A stretch of 8,328 bases of DNA from Flavobacteriaceae bacterium (GCA_016763595.1 JAESTN010000072.1:1-8328), one strand, 5' to 3'; positions 1 to 8,141 are shown, counted from the stretch's first letter. Notes: a model not told the origin generated them from the letters alone. Made by a program: numbers and translations.

Positions 1-383
1 ATTAAAATCAATCCCGCTAAGGTTGATGTTTGAAAACCAACACCTACAAAAGGAATGCGAATCCATCTACTTGCATTTGCACCTCCAATAGTATCACCTT
101 GAGATAAGGTATACATCAATAAAAGTATTACTACGGGCAACATTAATACAGAACCTCCACTAAAGTATCTGTATGGAATTTTATGAACACCGTAGATAAT
201 TACAAAACCCATAATTAATAAAATCATGTGTTTGATTAAATACCCAAAAGTTGACCCAGAACCTACAACATATACCAAATTAGTACTCGCACTATATACT
301 GGCATAAACGAAAAAATTGCCAATACAGCGACTATAGACCAAATTGTTCTATCTCCTTTGATATGTTTTAATAGGTTATTCAT
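1..383 (-). CDS. ftsW: FtsW, SEDS-family septal peptidoglycan glycosyltransferase (N-terminal 127 residues, truncated by window edge)
   Basis: Inner-membrane polymerase of the SEDS (FtsW/RodA/SpoVE) family, expected to polymerise lipid II at the division septum together with FtsI. The start is ATG at 383-381, 8 nt after the murD stop; the frame stays open to the left edge, so the 3' part lies outside the window. The visible protein begins MNNLLKHIKGDRTIW. It shows three hydrophobic segments at about residues 15-32, 47-66 and 75-92, followed by GGANASRWIRIP (100-111) and GVGFQTSTLA (114-123). These match the conserved SEDS region usually written GA-RW-I ... FQPSE. Here the FQPSE part reads FQTST, a small departure noted among the findings. 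Family assignment is supported by this motif, by the membrane pattern and by the position directly after murD, as in other dcw clusters. RodA is the alternative paralogue, but context argues for FtsW. Confidence 0.93.
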   Translation of the reverse strand, partial: MNNLLKHIKGDRTIWSIVAVLAIFSFMPVYSASTNLVYVVGSGSTFGYLIKHMILLIMGFVIIYGVHKIPYRYFSGGSVLMLPVVILLLMYTLSQGDTIGGANASRWIRIPFVGVGFQTSTLAGLIL

Positions 384-391
384 ATATCAAC

Positions 392-1729
392 TTATAAAAT
401 TGATCTTACTGCTTTCTTAAATTGTCTTCCTCTGTCTTCGTAATTATCGAATAGATCAAAACTTGCACATGCTGGTGATAACAATACGTTATCTCCTTTT
501 GATGCTAATTTCGCCGAGACTTTAACTGCTTCTTCTGCTCCTGCTGTTTCAACAATAATATCTACAACATTTCCGAATGTTTCTTGAATTTTTTTATTAT
601 CAACTCCTAAACAAACAATTGCCTTCACTTTTTCTCTCACCAATGGCAATAAATCATGATAATCGTTTCCTTTATCAACTCCGCCAACGATCCAAACCGT
701 TGGGTGATCCATACATTCTAATGCATAAAATGTGGCATTCACATTTGTTGCTTTAGAATCGTTGATATACTGTACATCTCTTACTTTTTGAACTTCTTCT
801 AAACGATGTTCTGCTCCTTCAAAACTTGATAAGCTTTCTTTAATGGTTTGCTTTCTTACTTTTAGCAATTGAGCAGTCATAGCCGAAGCCATAGCATTTT
901 TTACATTATGTTTCCCTTTTAGCATTAGGTTTGATAGTGGCATAGTGAATTCTTCTGTATTTATTTTCGTTATTATTTTATTGTCTCTTAAGAAAGCTCC
1001 AAATTCTAATTCTCTTTCTATTGAAAAAGGAATTAATTGTGCTTTTGTTTTATTTTCTTTTAACCATTTGTTAGATGCTTTATCTTCTGCATCATAAATC
1101 AAATAATCTTTTTCTGTTTGATTCTTTGTTATTCTAAATTTTGACGCTATATATTTATTAAAATCATATTCATATCTATCTAGGTGATCTGGCGTAATAT
1201 TGGTAATAATTGCTATATGTGGCGCAAAATCTTCAATTCCATCTAGCTGAAAACTACTCAACTCCAGCACATAAGAACCATAATTTTGTTCAGCAACTTG
1301 CTTCGCAAAACTATCTCCAATATTCCCTGCAATTCCAACAATTAACCCAGCTTTCTTTAATACATGATGCGTTAATAATGTTGTTGTTGTTTTTCCATTA
1401 GTCCCTGTTACCCCTACGATTGTAGCTTTTGTAAATTGACTTGCAAATTCAATTTCTGAAAACACAGGAATTTGCTTTTTTATCAATTGCTGAACCAATG
1501 CTACACTGTCTGGTATACCTGGACTTTTCATTACCAAATCTGCATTTAAAATCTTGGATTCTGTATGTTGACCCTCTTCAAATGCGATCTCATTTTGTAA
1601 AAGAACTTCTTTATATTTCTGAGCAATTGTTCCTTTGTCAGAAACAAAAACGTCAAACTCTTTTTGTTTTGCAAGAATTGCTGTCCCCACTCCGCTTTCT
1701 CCACCTCCTAAAACAACGATTCTTTTCAT
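392..1729 (-). CDS. murD: MurD, UDP-N-acetylmuramoyl-L-alanine--D-glutamate ligase
   Basis: Cytoplasmic ATP-dependent Mur ligase that adds D-glutamate to UDP-MurNAc-L-Ala. At 445 residues it is a normal length for MurD and has the three-domain layout. The N-terminal Rossmann-like domain carries GGGESGVGTA (8-17), which binds the UDP substrate. The central ATPase has the P-loop GTNGKTT (109-115), ELSSFQL (156-162) and NITPDHLDRY (177-186); Lys197 in YIASKFRI fits the carbamylated lysine position. The C-terminal domain has EGAEHRLE (304-311), INDSKATN (322-329), VGGVDKG (348-354) and SPACASFDLFDNYEDRG (418-434), which is diagnostic for MurD rather than MurC, MurE or MurF. The ATG at 1729 directly follows the mraY TAA with no spacer (TAAATG), so translation is probably coupled to mraY. 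No key residue appears to be missing. Confidence 0.97.
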   Translation of the reverse strand: MKRIVVLGGGESGVGTAILAKQKEFDVFVSDKGTIAQKYKEVLLQNEIAFEEGQHTESKILNADLVMKSPGIPDSVALVQQLIKKQIPVFSEIEFASQFTKATIVGVTGTNGKTTTTLLTHHVLKKAGLIVGIAGNIGDSFAKQVAEQNYGSYVLELSSFQLDGIEDFAPHIAIITNITPDHLDRYEYDFNKYIASKFRITKNQTEKDYLIYDAEDKASNKWLKENKTKAQLIPFSIERELEFGAFLRDNKIITKINTEEFTMPLSNLMLKGKHNVKNAMASAMTAQLLKVRKQTIKESLSSFEGAEHRLEEVQKVRDVQYINDSKATNVNATFYALECMDHPTVWIVGGVDKGNDYHDLLPLVREKVKAIVCLGVDNKKIQETFGNVVDIIVETAGAEEAVKVSAKLASKGDNVLLSPACASFDLFDNYEDRGRQFKKAVRSIL

Positions 1730-2956
1730 TTATCTTAACTTCAACGTTGCAATTGTAAACACGGCTAATAAGATTCCTACAATCCAAAAACGAGTTACAA
1801 TTTTACTTTCATGATACCCTGATTTCTGATAATGATGATGCAATGGAGCCATTTTAAATATGCGCCTTCCAATACCAAATTTTTTCCTGGTATACTTAAA
1901 ATACCCCACTTGTAATATCACTGACACATTTTCTACAACGAAAATTCCAGCCAAGAAAACCAACAACAATTCTTTACGAATTGCAATCGCTATCACTGCT
2001 ATAATTCCTCCAATAGTTAAACTACCAGTATCTCCCATAAAAACTTGAGCTGGGTATGTATTGTACCATAAAAACCCTATTAATGCTCCTGCAAAGGCCA
2101 GGATAAACACGGTCATTTCTCCAGAATTTGGTATATACATTACATCTAAATAATCCGCAAAAATGATATTACCAGACACCCAAGCAAACACAGCTAATGT
2201 AATTACAATAATGGCAGACGAACCAGCTGCTAAACCATCTATTCCATCGGTTAGATTCGCTCCATTAGAAACTCCTGTAACAATAAACACCACAACAAAT
2301 ATGAAAATGATCCATGCATAGTTTTCATAGCCTTCACCCAAAAAACTCAACGGTTTAGAGTAATCTAATTCGTTGTCTTTTAAAAACGGAATGGTCGTTT
2401 TTGTTGACTTATGTGCATCTCCAAAAACTTGTTTTCTTCCATTTTGCTGAATCACCTGTTGCTCAACTGGCAATTGTTCTTTAATAGTAACATCTGGGTG
2501 AAAATAAAGCATTGAACCAACGATTAACCCCAAACCAACTTGACCTAGTACTTTAAATTTACCACTTAAACCACCTTTGTCTTTTTTGAACACTTTAATA
2601 TAATCGTCTACAAAACCAATAAAACCCATCCAAATTGTAGTTATGATAAGAATTACCACATAAATATTATCAAGTTTAGCTAATAATAACACCGGAATTA
2701 AGGTTGCAAGAATGATAATGATTCCGCCCATTGTTGGCGTTCCAGATTTTTGAGCTTGCCCTTCTAATCCTAAATCTCTAACTGTTTCTCCAACTTGTTG
2801 ATTTCTTAAGAAATTGATAATTCTCTTTCCAAAAATTGTTGAGAACAACAATGAAAAGATAAATGCTAAGGCTGCACGAAATGTTATAAACTGAAACACA
2901 CTTGCTCCAGTTAAATTGAATTGATTCTCTAAGTATTCGAATAAATAATACAGCAT
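1730..2956 (-). CDS. mraY: MraY, phospho-N-acetylmuramoyl-pentapeptide transferase (lipid I synthase)
   Basis: Polytopic inner-membrane enzyme that transfers phospho-MurNAc-pentapeptide from UDP to undecaprenyl phosphate, making lipid I on the cytoplasmic face. Catalytic motifs are all present: DDYIK (117-121), [10 protein letters not shown] (234-243), FMGDTGSL (306-313) with Asp309, and the HHH motif in [10 protein letters not shown] (371-380). About ten hydrophobic segments are visible. The protein has 408 residues against 360 in E. coli. Most of the excess is a hydrophilic stretch at roughly 152-212, between the fourth and fifth membrane segments, which standard MraY topology places in the periplasm; enlarged loops here are, from memory, typical of Bacteroidota. 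The ATG at 2956 lies 2 nt after the murE stop, and the TAA abuts murD. The usual neighbour murF is absent between murE and mraY. Confidence 0.97.
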   Translation of the reverse strand: MLYYLFEYLENQFNLTGASVFQFITFRAALAFIFSLLFSTIFGKRIINFLRNQQVGETVRDLGLEGQAQKSGTPTMGGIIIILATLIPVLLLAKLDNIYVVILIITTIWMGFIGFVDDYIKVFKKDKGGLSGKFKVLGQVGLGLIVGSMLYFHPDVTIKEQLPVEQQVIQQNGRKQVFGDAHKSTKTTIPFLKDNELDYSKPLSFLGEGYENYAWIIFIFVVVFIVTGVSNGANLTDGIDGLAAGSSAIIVITLAVFAWVSGNIIFADYLDVMYIPNSGEMTVFILAFAGALIGFLWYNTYPAQVFMGDTGSLTIGGIIAVIAIAIRKELLLVFLAGIFVVENVSVILQVGYFKYTRKKFGIGRRIFKMAPLHHHYQKSGYHESKIVTRFWIVGILLAVFTIATLKLR

Positions 2957-2958
2957 TC

Positions 2959-4422
2959 TTATTTATTTAATTGATTAAAACATTCTTTTACTACTTCTAA
3001 ATCATCAAAATGAAAACGCTCTCCATTTATCTCTTGATAATCTTCGTGTCCTTTTCCCGCAATCAAAACAATGTCTCCAGCCTCTGAAAACTTACATGCG
3101 GTTTTAATTGCCTGTTTTCTATCTACTACAGATAGTGTTTTTGCAATATTTTCTTTTGCTACTCCTAATTCCATTTCATCAATAATAGTCTGAGCATCTT
3201 CAGTTCTTGGATTGTCTGACGTAAAAATTGCTTGATTACTTAATTGAGAGGCAATCATTGCCATCTTTGGCCTTTTTGTTTTATCTCTGTCTCCACCACA
3301 GCCAACTACAGTGATTACTTTTTCTTTTCCTGTTTTAATATCAGAAATGGTCTCTAACACATTCTTTAATGCATCAGGCGTATGTGCATAATCTATAATT
3401 GCAGTAATCCCTTTTTTTGAAACGATGTATTGAAACCTTCCACTAACACTGTCCAACTCACTAACCAGTCTAAGGATTTCCATTTTTTCCAAACCACATA
3501 ATTCTGCAGTTGCAACAATGGCTACTAAATTATACGCATTAAAAGTTCCTATTAGCTTTGTCCAAATTTCAATTCCATCAACAACCAATAAGGTTCCTGA
3601 CATTCTTTTCTCAAGCACTTTCCCTTTAAAATCTGCAATGGTTTTTAATGCATATGTTCTTTTTATTGCTTTGGTATTTTGCAACATGATACTTCCGTTT
3701 TTATCATCAATATTGACCAATGCAAAAGCATTTTTTGGCAACAAATCAAAAAATGATTTCTTCACATCTCTGTATTCTGCAAATGAATTATGATAATCTA
3801 AATGATCATGAGAAAGGTTTGTGAAAATTCCGCCTTCAAATTGCAAACCATGTGTGCGTTTTTGATGAATTCCATGAGAACTCACTTCCATAAAACAATA
3901 GTCAACTCCAGCATCAACCATATTTGCTAAATATGAATTGATAGTTATTGAATCTGGTGTTGTATGAGTTGTTTTAAACTCTTTATCATCCACCAATATT
4001 TTTACAGTTGAAAGCAACCCAACTTTGAATCCAGCATTTTTAAAAAGTTGATATAATAATGTTGCAATTGTAGTTTTACCATTGGTACCAGTAACTCCAA
4101 TTAATTTCAAAGCTGATGAAGGATTTCCAAAATAATTTGAAGCAATAATTGCCAAAGCACTATCAGAATCAGCAACCTTTATATACGTCACCCCTTCAAT
4201 AATTTCCTTTGGGAATATTTCGCACACAATTACTTTCGCACCTAACTCGATTACGGTAGGAATAAACAAGTGACCATCTACTGTTACTCCTTTTTGAGCC
4301 AGAAATAAATCGTTTTCGGCAATCTTTCTAGAATCAAATTGCACAGAATTAATGATTACATCTGTAGAACCAACTACCTCATCAATCGAAACCTTAACTA
4401 ATATGTCTTTTAAATTTTTCAA
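2959..4422 (-). CDS. murE: MurE, UDP-MurNAc-tripeptide synthetase, meso-diaminopimelate-adding type
   Basis: Cytoplasmic Mur ligase that adds the third stem-peptide residue. It has 487 residues, normal for MurE. Seen in order: an N-terminal UDP-binding domain with FDSRK (29-33), P-loop GTNGKTT (112-118), HTTPD (153-157), [11 protein letters not shown] (201-211), likely carbamylated Lys221 in [13 protein letters not shown] (329-332 region), [13 protein letters not shown] (344-356), [14 protein letters not shown] (374-387), and the specificity motif DNPR (403-406). DNPR is known to select meso-DAP, whereas lysine-adding enzymes differ there; hence a DAP-type wall is inferred. The start is TTG at 4422: the in-frame TAA of ftsI lies only two codons upstream (TAA GTA CTA TTG), and the first internal Met comes after the HTTPD motif, so no ATG start is possible. 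The resulting MKNLKDIL N-terminus looks normal for flavobacterial MurE. The mraY start is 2 nt downstream of the stop. Confidence 0.97.
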   Translation of the reverse strand: MKNLKDILVKVSIDEVVGSTDVIINSVQFDSRKIAENDLFLAQKGVTVDGHLFIPTVIELGAKVIVCEIFPKEIIEGVTYIKVADSDSALAIIASNYFGNPSSALKLIGVTGTNGKTTIATLLYQLFKNAGFKVGLLSTVKILVDDKEFKTTHTTPDSITINSYLANMVDAGVDYCFMEVSSHGIHQKRTHGLQFEGGIFTNLSHDHLDYHNSFAEYRDVKKSFFDLLPKNAFALVNIDDKNGSIMLQNTKAIKRTYALKTIADFKGKVLEKRMSGTLLVVDGIEIWTKLIGTFNAYNLVAIVATAELCGLEKMEILRLVSELDSVSGRFQYIVSKKGITAIIDYAHTPDALKNVLETISDIKTGKEKVITVVGCGGDRDKTKRPKMAMIASQLSNQAIFTSDNPRTEDAQTIIDEMELGVAKENIAKTLSVVDRKQAIKTACKFSEAGDIVLIAGKGHEDYQEINGERFHFDDLEVVKECFNQLNK

Positions 4423-4431
4423 TAGTACTTA
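4420..4431 (-). other. ftsI stop / murE TTG start junction, same reading frame
   Basis: On the minus strand the bases read TAA GTA CTA TTG. The TAA (4431-4429) ends ftsI and the TTG (4422-4420) is the only plausible murE start. Both genes are in the same frame with two sense codons between them. No Shine-Dalgarno-like purine run is seen just upstream. Reinitiation by the ribosome that terminates on ftsI is the likely way murE is translated (inference). Confidence 0.8.
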
Positions 4432-6450
4432 TGATAAATTCAATAGAATTGTATCTCCTTTATTAAATTTTACTCCTTTATTTTTTGATTGCCTTGTCAC
4501 CTTACCTGATCCATTAAATTTCACAATAAAACCTAAATTTTCTAGTAATGCTACAGCATCCATTCCTGACATCCCTTTTACATTAGGAACAACTTTATGT
4601 TCTTTTTGCAAATTTGTATAATACTCTTGATATTTCGCATCCATTCCTGGTCCAGAATATTCTTCCGTCACATTATTAATCTCAAAAGGTGTTGTTGAAT
4701 AAATTTTTTGCGCAATTTCTTTAAACACAGGAGCTGCAACTGTTGCTCCGTAATACCCTTTCTTTTTGTTCGGTTCGTGAATCACTACAATGCAAGAATA
4801 CCTAGGCTTATCTGCAGGAAAGAATCCAGCAAAAGAAGCCACATATAACGTATTCGAATAATGGCCTTTTATATATTTTCCTTCTTTATCTCTCTTTCCA
4901 TCTATCCATTTTTTAGCAGTACCTGTTTTACCAGCCAAAGAAAAATTAGGTGAATAAATATTACTTGCTGTCCCTCTCTTAACAACATTTTCCATTACTT
5001 TTCTTACTTTATTTATAGTTTCTTGACTTGCAATCCTCTTTTTCAAGACGACTTTATTAAAGACTTTTTCAGTTTTATTCTGCACTCTTAATTCTTTAAT
5101 AAACCTCGGTTTCACCATCTCTCCATCATTCGCTACAGCATTATAAAAAGTCAACATCTGCAAAGGTGTAATAGAAACTCCATAACCCCAAGCCATCCAC
5201 TCGAGTGAGATTTTATTCCATGGGTTTCTTTTGTTTCCGGGATACGGGATAAAAGGCTTTCCTTCACCTTGAATTTGAAGCCCCAGTTTCTTATCCAGTC
5301 CAAAAGATTTCATTTTATTTATAAACTTCTCAGGTTTATCATCGTAGTGTTTCTTAATCAACTTTACAATTCCTACATTCGATGAAACTTCAAAAACTCT
5401 TGCTGCAGATATCTTTCCATATCCACCTCTATGAGAATCCTCTACCTTACTCCCATGCAACCAAATAATTCCTTTTTCTGTATCTACAACAGTAGAAGTA
5501 TCAATTACTTTATCATCCAACGCGGCCATTAAACTTGCCAACTTAAATGTTGAACCTGGCTCATGTGATTCCCAAACTGCGTAATTTCTTTTTTCGTAAT
5601 ACTTCCCTTTTGATGTTCTACCCAAATTAGAAATAGCTTTTATTTCACCTGTTGCAGTTTCCATTACAACAGCACAACCATGTTCAGCTTCAAAATATTC
5701 CATTTGCCTTAACAAAGCGTGATGCGTTATATCTTGAATATTTACATCTATCGTGGTTATCACATCTCTACCATCTATTGGCTCTTTTTCATTTACATCA
5801 TTAATTGGCTTCCATTGCCCTTTTGCAATTTTCTGTTTTAATCTCCAGCCATTCTCACCTTCTAAATACTCTGCAAAAGCGCCTTCTATTCCTGCACCAC
5901 CTCTATGATCATTATAGCCAATAGTCCTCTCTGCAATTTTCCCAATCGGTCTTACACGCACTGTTTTTTGCTCAGTAATAAATCCTCCTTTATACGGACC
6001 TAACTTAAAAATTGGAAACTTTTTGATTTTCATATAATCATTGTATCCCAAATTTCTTGTAATCAATAAATAGCGGTTTTTTCTTTTACGAGCTGTTCTT
6101 AGCTTTCCTTGATAATACGAAGACGGTTTCCCTAACAATTCTGATAACGAATTAGAAAGTGCTTTTACGTTCTTTTCAAAGACATTACTTTTCACAGCAA
6201 CTAAGTCCATCCGAATGGTGTACTTATACATCGAAGTAGCTAACAAATTTCCATCTGCGGCATATATATTCCCTCTATTAGAAAATATCGTGTCGTTTTT
6301 AATAGTGTTCTCTACCGAGAGTTTTCGGTATTTATCACCTTGTACATATTGGATGTTTATAACTCTACCAATAATCACAATAAAAAAAAGCGTCATTAAA
6401 GCAGTGACTATATATAGTTTGTTTAATATGCTCTTTTTGATAGTTGCCAA
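4429..6450 (-). CDS. ftsI: FtsI-type class B penicillin-binding protein (septal transpeptidase) with C-terminal PASTA domain
   Basis: Membrane-anchored D,D-transpeptidase that cross-links septal peptidoglycan and is the partner of FtsW. It has 673 residues: a short cytoplasmic N-terminus, one membrane segment (about 13-33), a PBP dimerisation/pedestal domain beginning near SNRGNIYAADGNLLATS (57-73) and running to about 220, and a transpeptidase domain. The three catalytic motifs are intact: SxxK as PGSTFK (Ser300, Lys303), SxN as SSN (356-358) and KTG (508-510). A single PASTA domain fills 618-673, starting VVPNVKGMSG. A C-terminal PASTA domain is not found in E. coli FtsI but is usual, from memory, in Bacteroidota homologues. 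The start is TTG at 6450, 2 nt after the ftsL-like stop; an in-frame TAG sits at 6477-6475 with no ATG between, and the next Met (residue 19) falls inside the membrane anchor. Position between ftsL and murE supports FtsI over PBP2/MrdA. Confidence 0.95.
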   Translation of the reverse strand: MATIKKSILNKLYIVTALMTLFFIVIIGRVINIQYVQGDKYRKLSVENTIKNDTIFSNRGNIYAADGNLLATSMYKYTIRMDLVAVKSNVFEKNVKALSNSLSELLGKPSSYYQGKLRTARKRKNRYLLITRNLGYNDYMKIKKFPIFKLGPYKGGFITEQKTVRVRPIGKIAERTIGYNDHRGGAGIEGAFAEYLEGENGWRLKQKIAKGQWKPINDVNEKEPIDGRDVITTIDVNIQDITHHALLRQMEYFEAEHGCAVVMETATGEIKAISNLGRTSKGKYYEKRNYAVWESHEPGSTFKLASLMAALDDKVIDTSTVVDTEKGIIWLHGSKVEDSHRGGYGKISAARVFEVSSNVGIVKLIKKHYDDKPEKFINKMKSFGLDKKLGLQIQGEGKPFIPYPGNKRNPWNKISLEWMAWGYGVSITPLQMLTFYNAVANDGEMVKPRFIKELRVQNKTEKVFNKVVLKKRIASQETINKVRKVMENVVKRGTASNIYSPNFSLAGKTGTAKKWIDGKRDKEGKYIKGHYSNTLYVASFAGFFPADKPRYSCIVVIHEPNKKKGYYGATVAAPVFKEIAQKIYSTTPFEINNVTEEYSGPGMDAKYQEYYTNLQKEHKVVPNVKGMSGMDAVALLENLGFIVKFNGSGKVTRQSKNKGVKFNKGDTILLNLS

Positions 6451-6468
6451 GGTTAATTCTTTTTTCTG
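6448..6468 (-). other. ftsL-like stop / ftsI TTG start junction with purine-rich leader
   Basis: The minus strand reads TAACCTTG across the junction: the ftsL-like TAA (6455-6453), two spacer bases, then the ftsI TTG (6450-6448). Just upstream, inside the end of the ftsL-like gene, lies a purine-rich AGAAAAAAGAA run that might serve as a weak ribosome-binding region. An in-frame stop at 6477-6475 and the lack of any ATG in between make TTG the likely start. Confidence 0.75.
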
Positions 6469-6782
6469 ATGATTCTAATTTTCTGTGGTGATGTCTGTGA
6501 AGGCTGTATCCCTCTTAGTTTTACCTTCTGTCGGATGTTTGATTCCATTTTCATTCTCATTAATATGGTACCGGTATCGACATACTCAGCTCTTAATTCT
6601 CTTTGCTTTTTATTTAGCTCAGCAATTTTTATGACTTTTCTATCTGCATTGTGTGCACTAGAAATCATAAATAGCAACAATGCAACAACAAAGATAATAA
6701 TGCGCCAATTCTTAAAAGAAGAAGCATCGGTTAGAAAACTCCCTCTTAATAAATCATACACACTTCTCTTTACTTTGTTCAT
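6453..6782 (-). CDS. ftsL: FtsL-like small bitopic membrane protein of the Bacteroidota dcw cluster
   Basis: A 109-residue protein with a basic N-terminal tail (residues 1-26, cytoplasmic by the positive-inside rule), one strongly hydrophobic segment at about 27-42 (IIIFVVALLLFMIS), and a charged segment (about 44-80) that looks able to form a short coiled coil, followed by a very basic tail ending in RIIRKKN. This is the architecture of FtsL, which in other bacteria forms a complex with FtsB and FtsQ and activates FtsWI. Sequence similarity to E. coli FtsL is not evident; the call rests on size, topology and location between rsmH and ftsI, where ftsL is usually found. The ATG at 6782 shares its A with the rsmH stop (TAATG), so translation is probably coupled. 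The protein carries its charged C-terminal part in the periplasm by analogy. Confidence 0.8.
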   Translation of the reverse strand: MNKVKRSVYDLLRGSFLTDASSFKNWRIIIFVVALLLFMISSAHNADRKVIKIAELNKKQRELRAEYVDTGTILMRMKMESNIRQKVKLRGIQPSQTSPQKIRIIRKKN

Positions 6783-7684
6783 TACTTTAAGGTTGCTATT
6801 CTTAATTTAGCACTGCGAGCCCTGTTGTTTTCCTTAATTTCAACTTGGGTAGGCACTATTAATTTTCCAACTTTTTTCAACGGTTCATTTGTATTACCAT
6901 AAAAATCTTTATCGGGCTCGCTACTAAATAATCCTGTTCTAATAAATCTCTTCGCCAATCTATCTTCTAAAGAATGGTAAGAGATGATACTTAATCTCCC
7001 TTCTTTGGTTAACAAATTTGGAATTTGATTTAAAAACTCTTTTAATACTTCCAACTCTTGATTTACTTCTATTCGAATAGCTTGATAAATCTGAGCTAAA
7101 ATTTTATGCTCTTTTGCTTTAGGCAAATGTCTTTTCAATACTTCTTTTAATTGAAAACTTGTTTCAATTTCTGATTCTTGTCTTGCTTCTACAATTGTTT
7201 TCGCTAAGGCTCTTGCACTTCTTAATTCCCCATACAAAAACACAATATCCGCCAACTTTTCTTCAGAATATTTGGCTATAATATCTTTTGCAGACAATTT
7301 AGACTTCTGATCCATTCTCATATCTAAGTCTGCATCAAACCGAGTAGAAAACCCTCTTTCTGCTGCATCAAACTGATGAGATGAAACTCCTAAATCAGCT
7401 AAAATCCCATCTACTTTCTGTACTCTGTAAAATTTCAAAAAACGCGTGACGTGTCTAAAGTTTTCTGCAATCAACACAAAACGCTCGTCATCAATTTTAT
7501 TACTCTGTGCATCTGGATCTTGATCAAAAGCAAACAATCTACCATCTTTACCCAAACGGCTCAATATCTCTCTTGAATGACCTCCACCACCAAACGTCAC
7601 GTCAACATAAATTCCATTCTCTTTAATATTTAAAGCATCTACGCTTTCTTTTAATAAAACTGGATTATGATACTTCATCTTCAT
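6782..7684 (-). CDS. rsmH: RsmH (MraW), 16S rRNA (cytosine-N4)-methyltransferase
   Basis: S-adenosylmethionine-dependent enzyme that N4-methylates C1402 (E. coli numbering) in the decoding centre of 16S rRNA. It has 300 residues, normal for the family. Visible signatures are HNPVLLKESVDAL (6-18), the SAM-binding DVTFGGGGHS (28-37), FDQDPDA (53-59), ADLGVSSHQFD (96-106), RGFSTRFDADLDMRMD (110-125), YQAIRIEVNQEL (200-211), SYHSLEDRLAKRF (235-247) and the C-terminal NNRARSAKLRI (286-296). Two in-frame ATGs are possible: 7684 (MKMKYHNPV) and 7678 (MKYHNPV). The second fits the usual MxYHNPVLL family start better; the longer version is given here. The gene overlaps the end of mraZ by 20 nt (or 14 nt with the shorter start) and its stop overlaps the ftsL-like ATG by one base. 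Confidence 0.97.
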   Translation of the reverse strand: MKMKYHNPVLLKESVDALNIKENGIYVDVTFGGGGHSREILSRLGKDGRLFAFDQDPDAQSNKIDDERFVLIAENFRHVTRFLKFYRVQKVDGILADLGVSSHQFDAAERGFSTRFDADLDMRMDQKSKLSAKDIIAKYSEEKLADIVFLYGELRSARALAKTIVEARQESEIETSFQLKEVLKRHLPKAKEHKILAQIYQAIRIEVNQELEVLKEFLNQIPNLLTKEGRLSIISYHSLEDRLAKRFIRTGLFSSEPDKDFYGNTNEPLKKVGKLIVPTQVEIKENNRARSAKLRIATLK

Positions 7685-8132
7685 CTGTATTTCCCATTAC
7701 TTCTTCAGCCAAATCCGCAAAATCTATTGTTGCGTCATCAATCGCATTCTCATACCTGTCTTTATCCCAGATTTCAATAATGTTCACCGCCGAAGACAAG
7801 ACAACTTGTTTTTCTACACCTGCAAACTGACATAAATCTTTTGGAATCAATAACCTTCCAGAAGCATCCAATTCAACAACTTTCACACCTGCTGTAAACC
7901 TTCTAATAAAGTCATTATTCTTCTTAACAAATCGATTTAATTTATTGATCTTCTCCATCATTAAATTCCACTCTCGCATAGGATATAACTCTAAACAAGG
8001 CTGAAAAACCGCTCTTTTCACGACAAAACCCTCAGACACAACAGGCAACAACTGCTTCTTAAGAGCGGATGAAAACATCACTCTTCCTTTAGCATCAGCC
8101 TTACATTCATATGTTCCGATTAAGTTTGTCAA
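7665..8132 (-). CDS. mraZ: MraZ, dcw operon transcriptional regulator
   Basis: DNA-binding protein with two AbrB/SpoVT-like MraZ half-domains; known MraZ proteins form ring-shaped oligomers and bind repeats upstream of their own operon. It has 155 residues. The two half-domain signatures are DAKGR (13-17) followed by SSALKKQL (21-28), and LDASGRLLIP (88-97). The C-terminus is acidic (NTDEDEVS). In the first repeat the proline often found after KGR is absent (VMFSSALK), while the second keeps LLIP. The start is TTG at 8132: an in-frame TAA lies three codons upstream at 8141-8139, the only ATG nearby (codon 19) would destroy the first half-domain, and the N-terminus MTNLIGTYECKADAKGR agrees with flavobacterial MraZ proteins from memory. 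An ATT just before the TTG cannot be excluded. It is the first gene of the operon and sits 45 nt downstream of a probable MraZ operator. Confidence 0.95.
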   Translation of the reverse strand: MTNLIGTYECKADAKGRVMFSSALKKQLLPVVSEGFVVKRAVFQPCLELYPMREWNLMMEKINKLNRFVKKNNDFIRRFTAGVKVVELDASGRLLIPKDLCQFAGVEKQVVLSSAVNIIEIWDKDRYENAIDDATIDFADLAEEVMGNTDEDEVS

Positions 8133-8141
8133 AATTCTTTA
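8130..8141 (-). other. mraZ translation start region (TTG)
   Basis: The minus strand reads TAA AGA ATT TTG in the mraZ frame. The TAA bounds the frame upstream and TTG is the only standard start codon that keeps the whole first half-domain. Upstream purines (AAAGAA) are a poor Shine-Dalgarno match, as expected for Bacteroidota. Confidence 0.75.

Noticed and set aside
226..420. Plus-strand open frame over the start of ftsW and end of murD
   Set aside because: It is antisense to two conserved genes, has no family motif, and its hydrophobic look follows from low-complexity AT-rich sequence.
1210..2048. Plus-strand open frames of 62-105 codons opposite murD and mraY (1210-1401, 1441-1758, 1860-2048)
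   Set aside because: All are antisense to intact Mur/MraY genes with full motif sets; no recognisable domain or start context.
2321..2506. MraY loop as a horizontally acquired inserted domain
   Set aside because: It matches no domain I recognise, has the same AT-rich composition as its surroundings, and longer loops here seem usual for the phylum.
3518..4621. Plus-strand open frames opposite murE and ftsI (3518-3793, 4352-4621)
   Set aside because: Antisense shadows of conserved genes without motifs.
6215..6810. Plus-strand open frames opposite ftsI and the ftsL-like gene (6215-6469, 6469-6810)
   Set aside because: Their hydrophobic stretches mirror the coding of the membrane segments on the other strand; no independent support.
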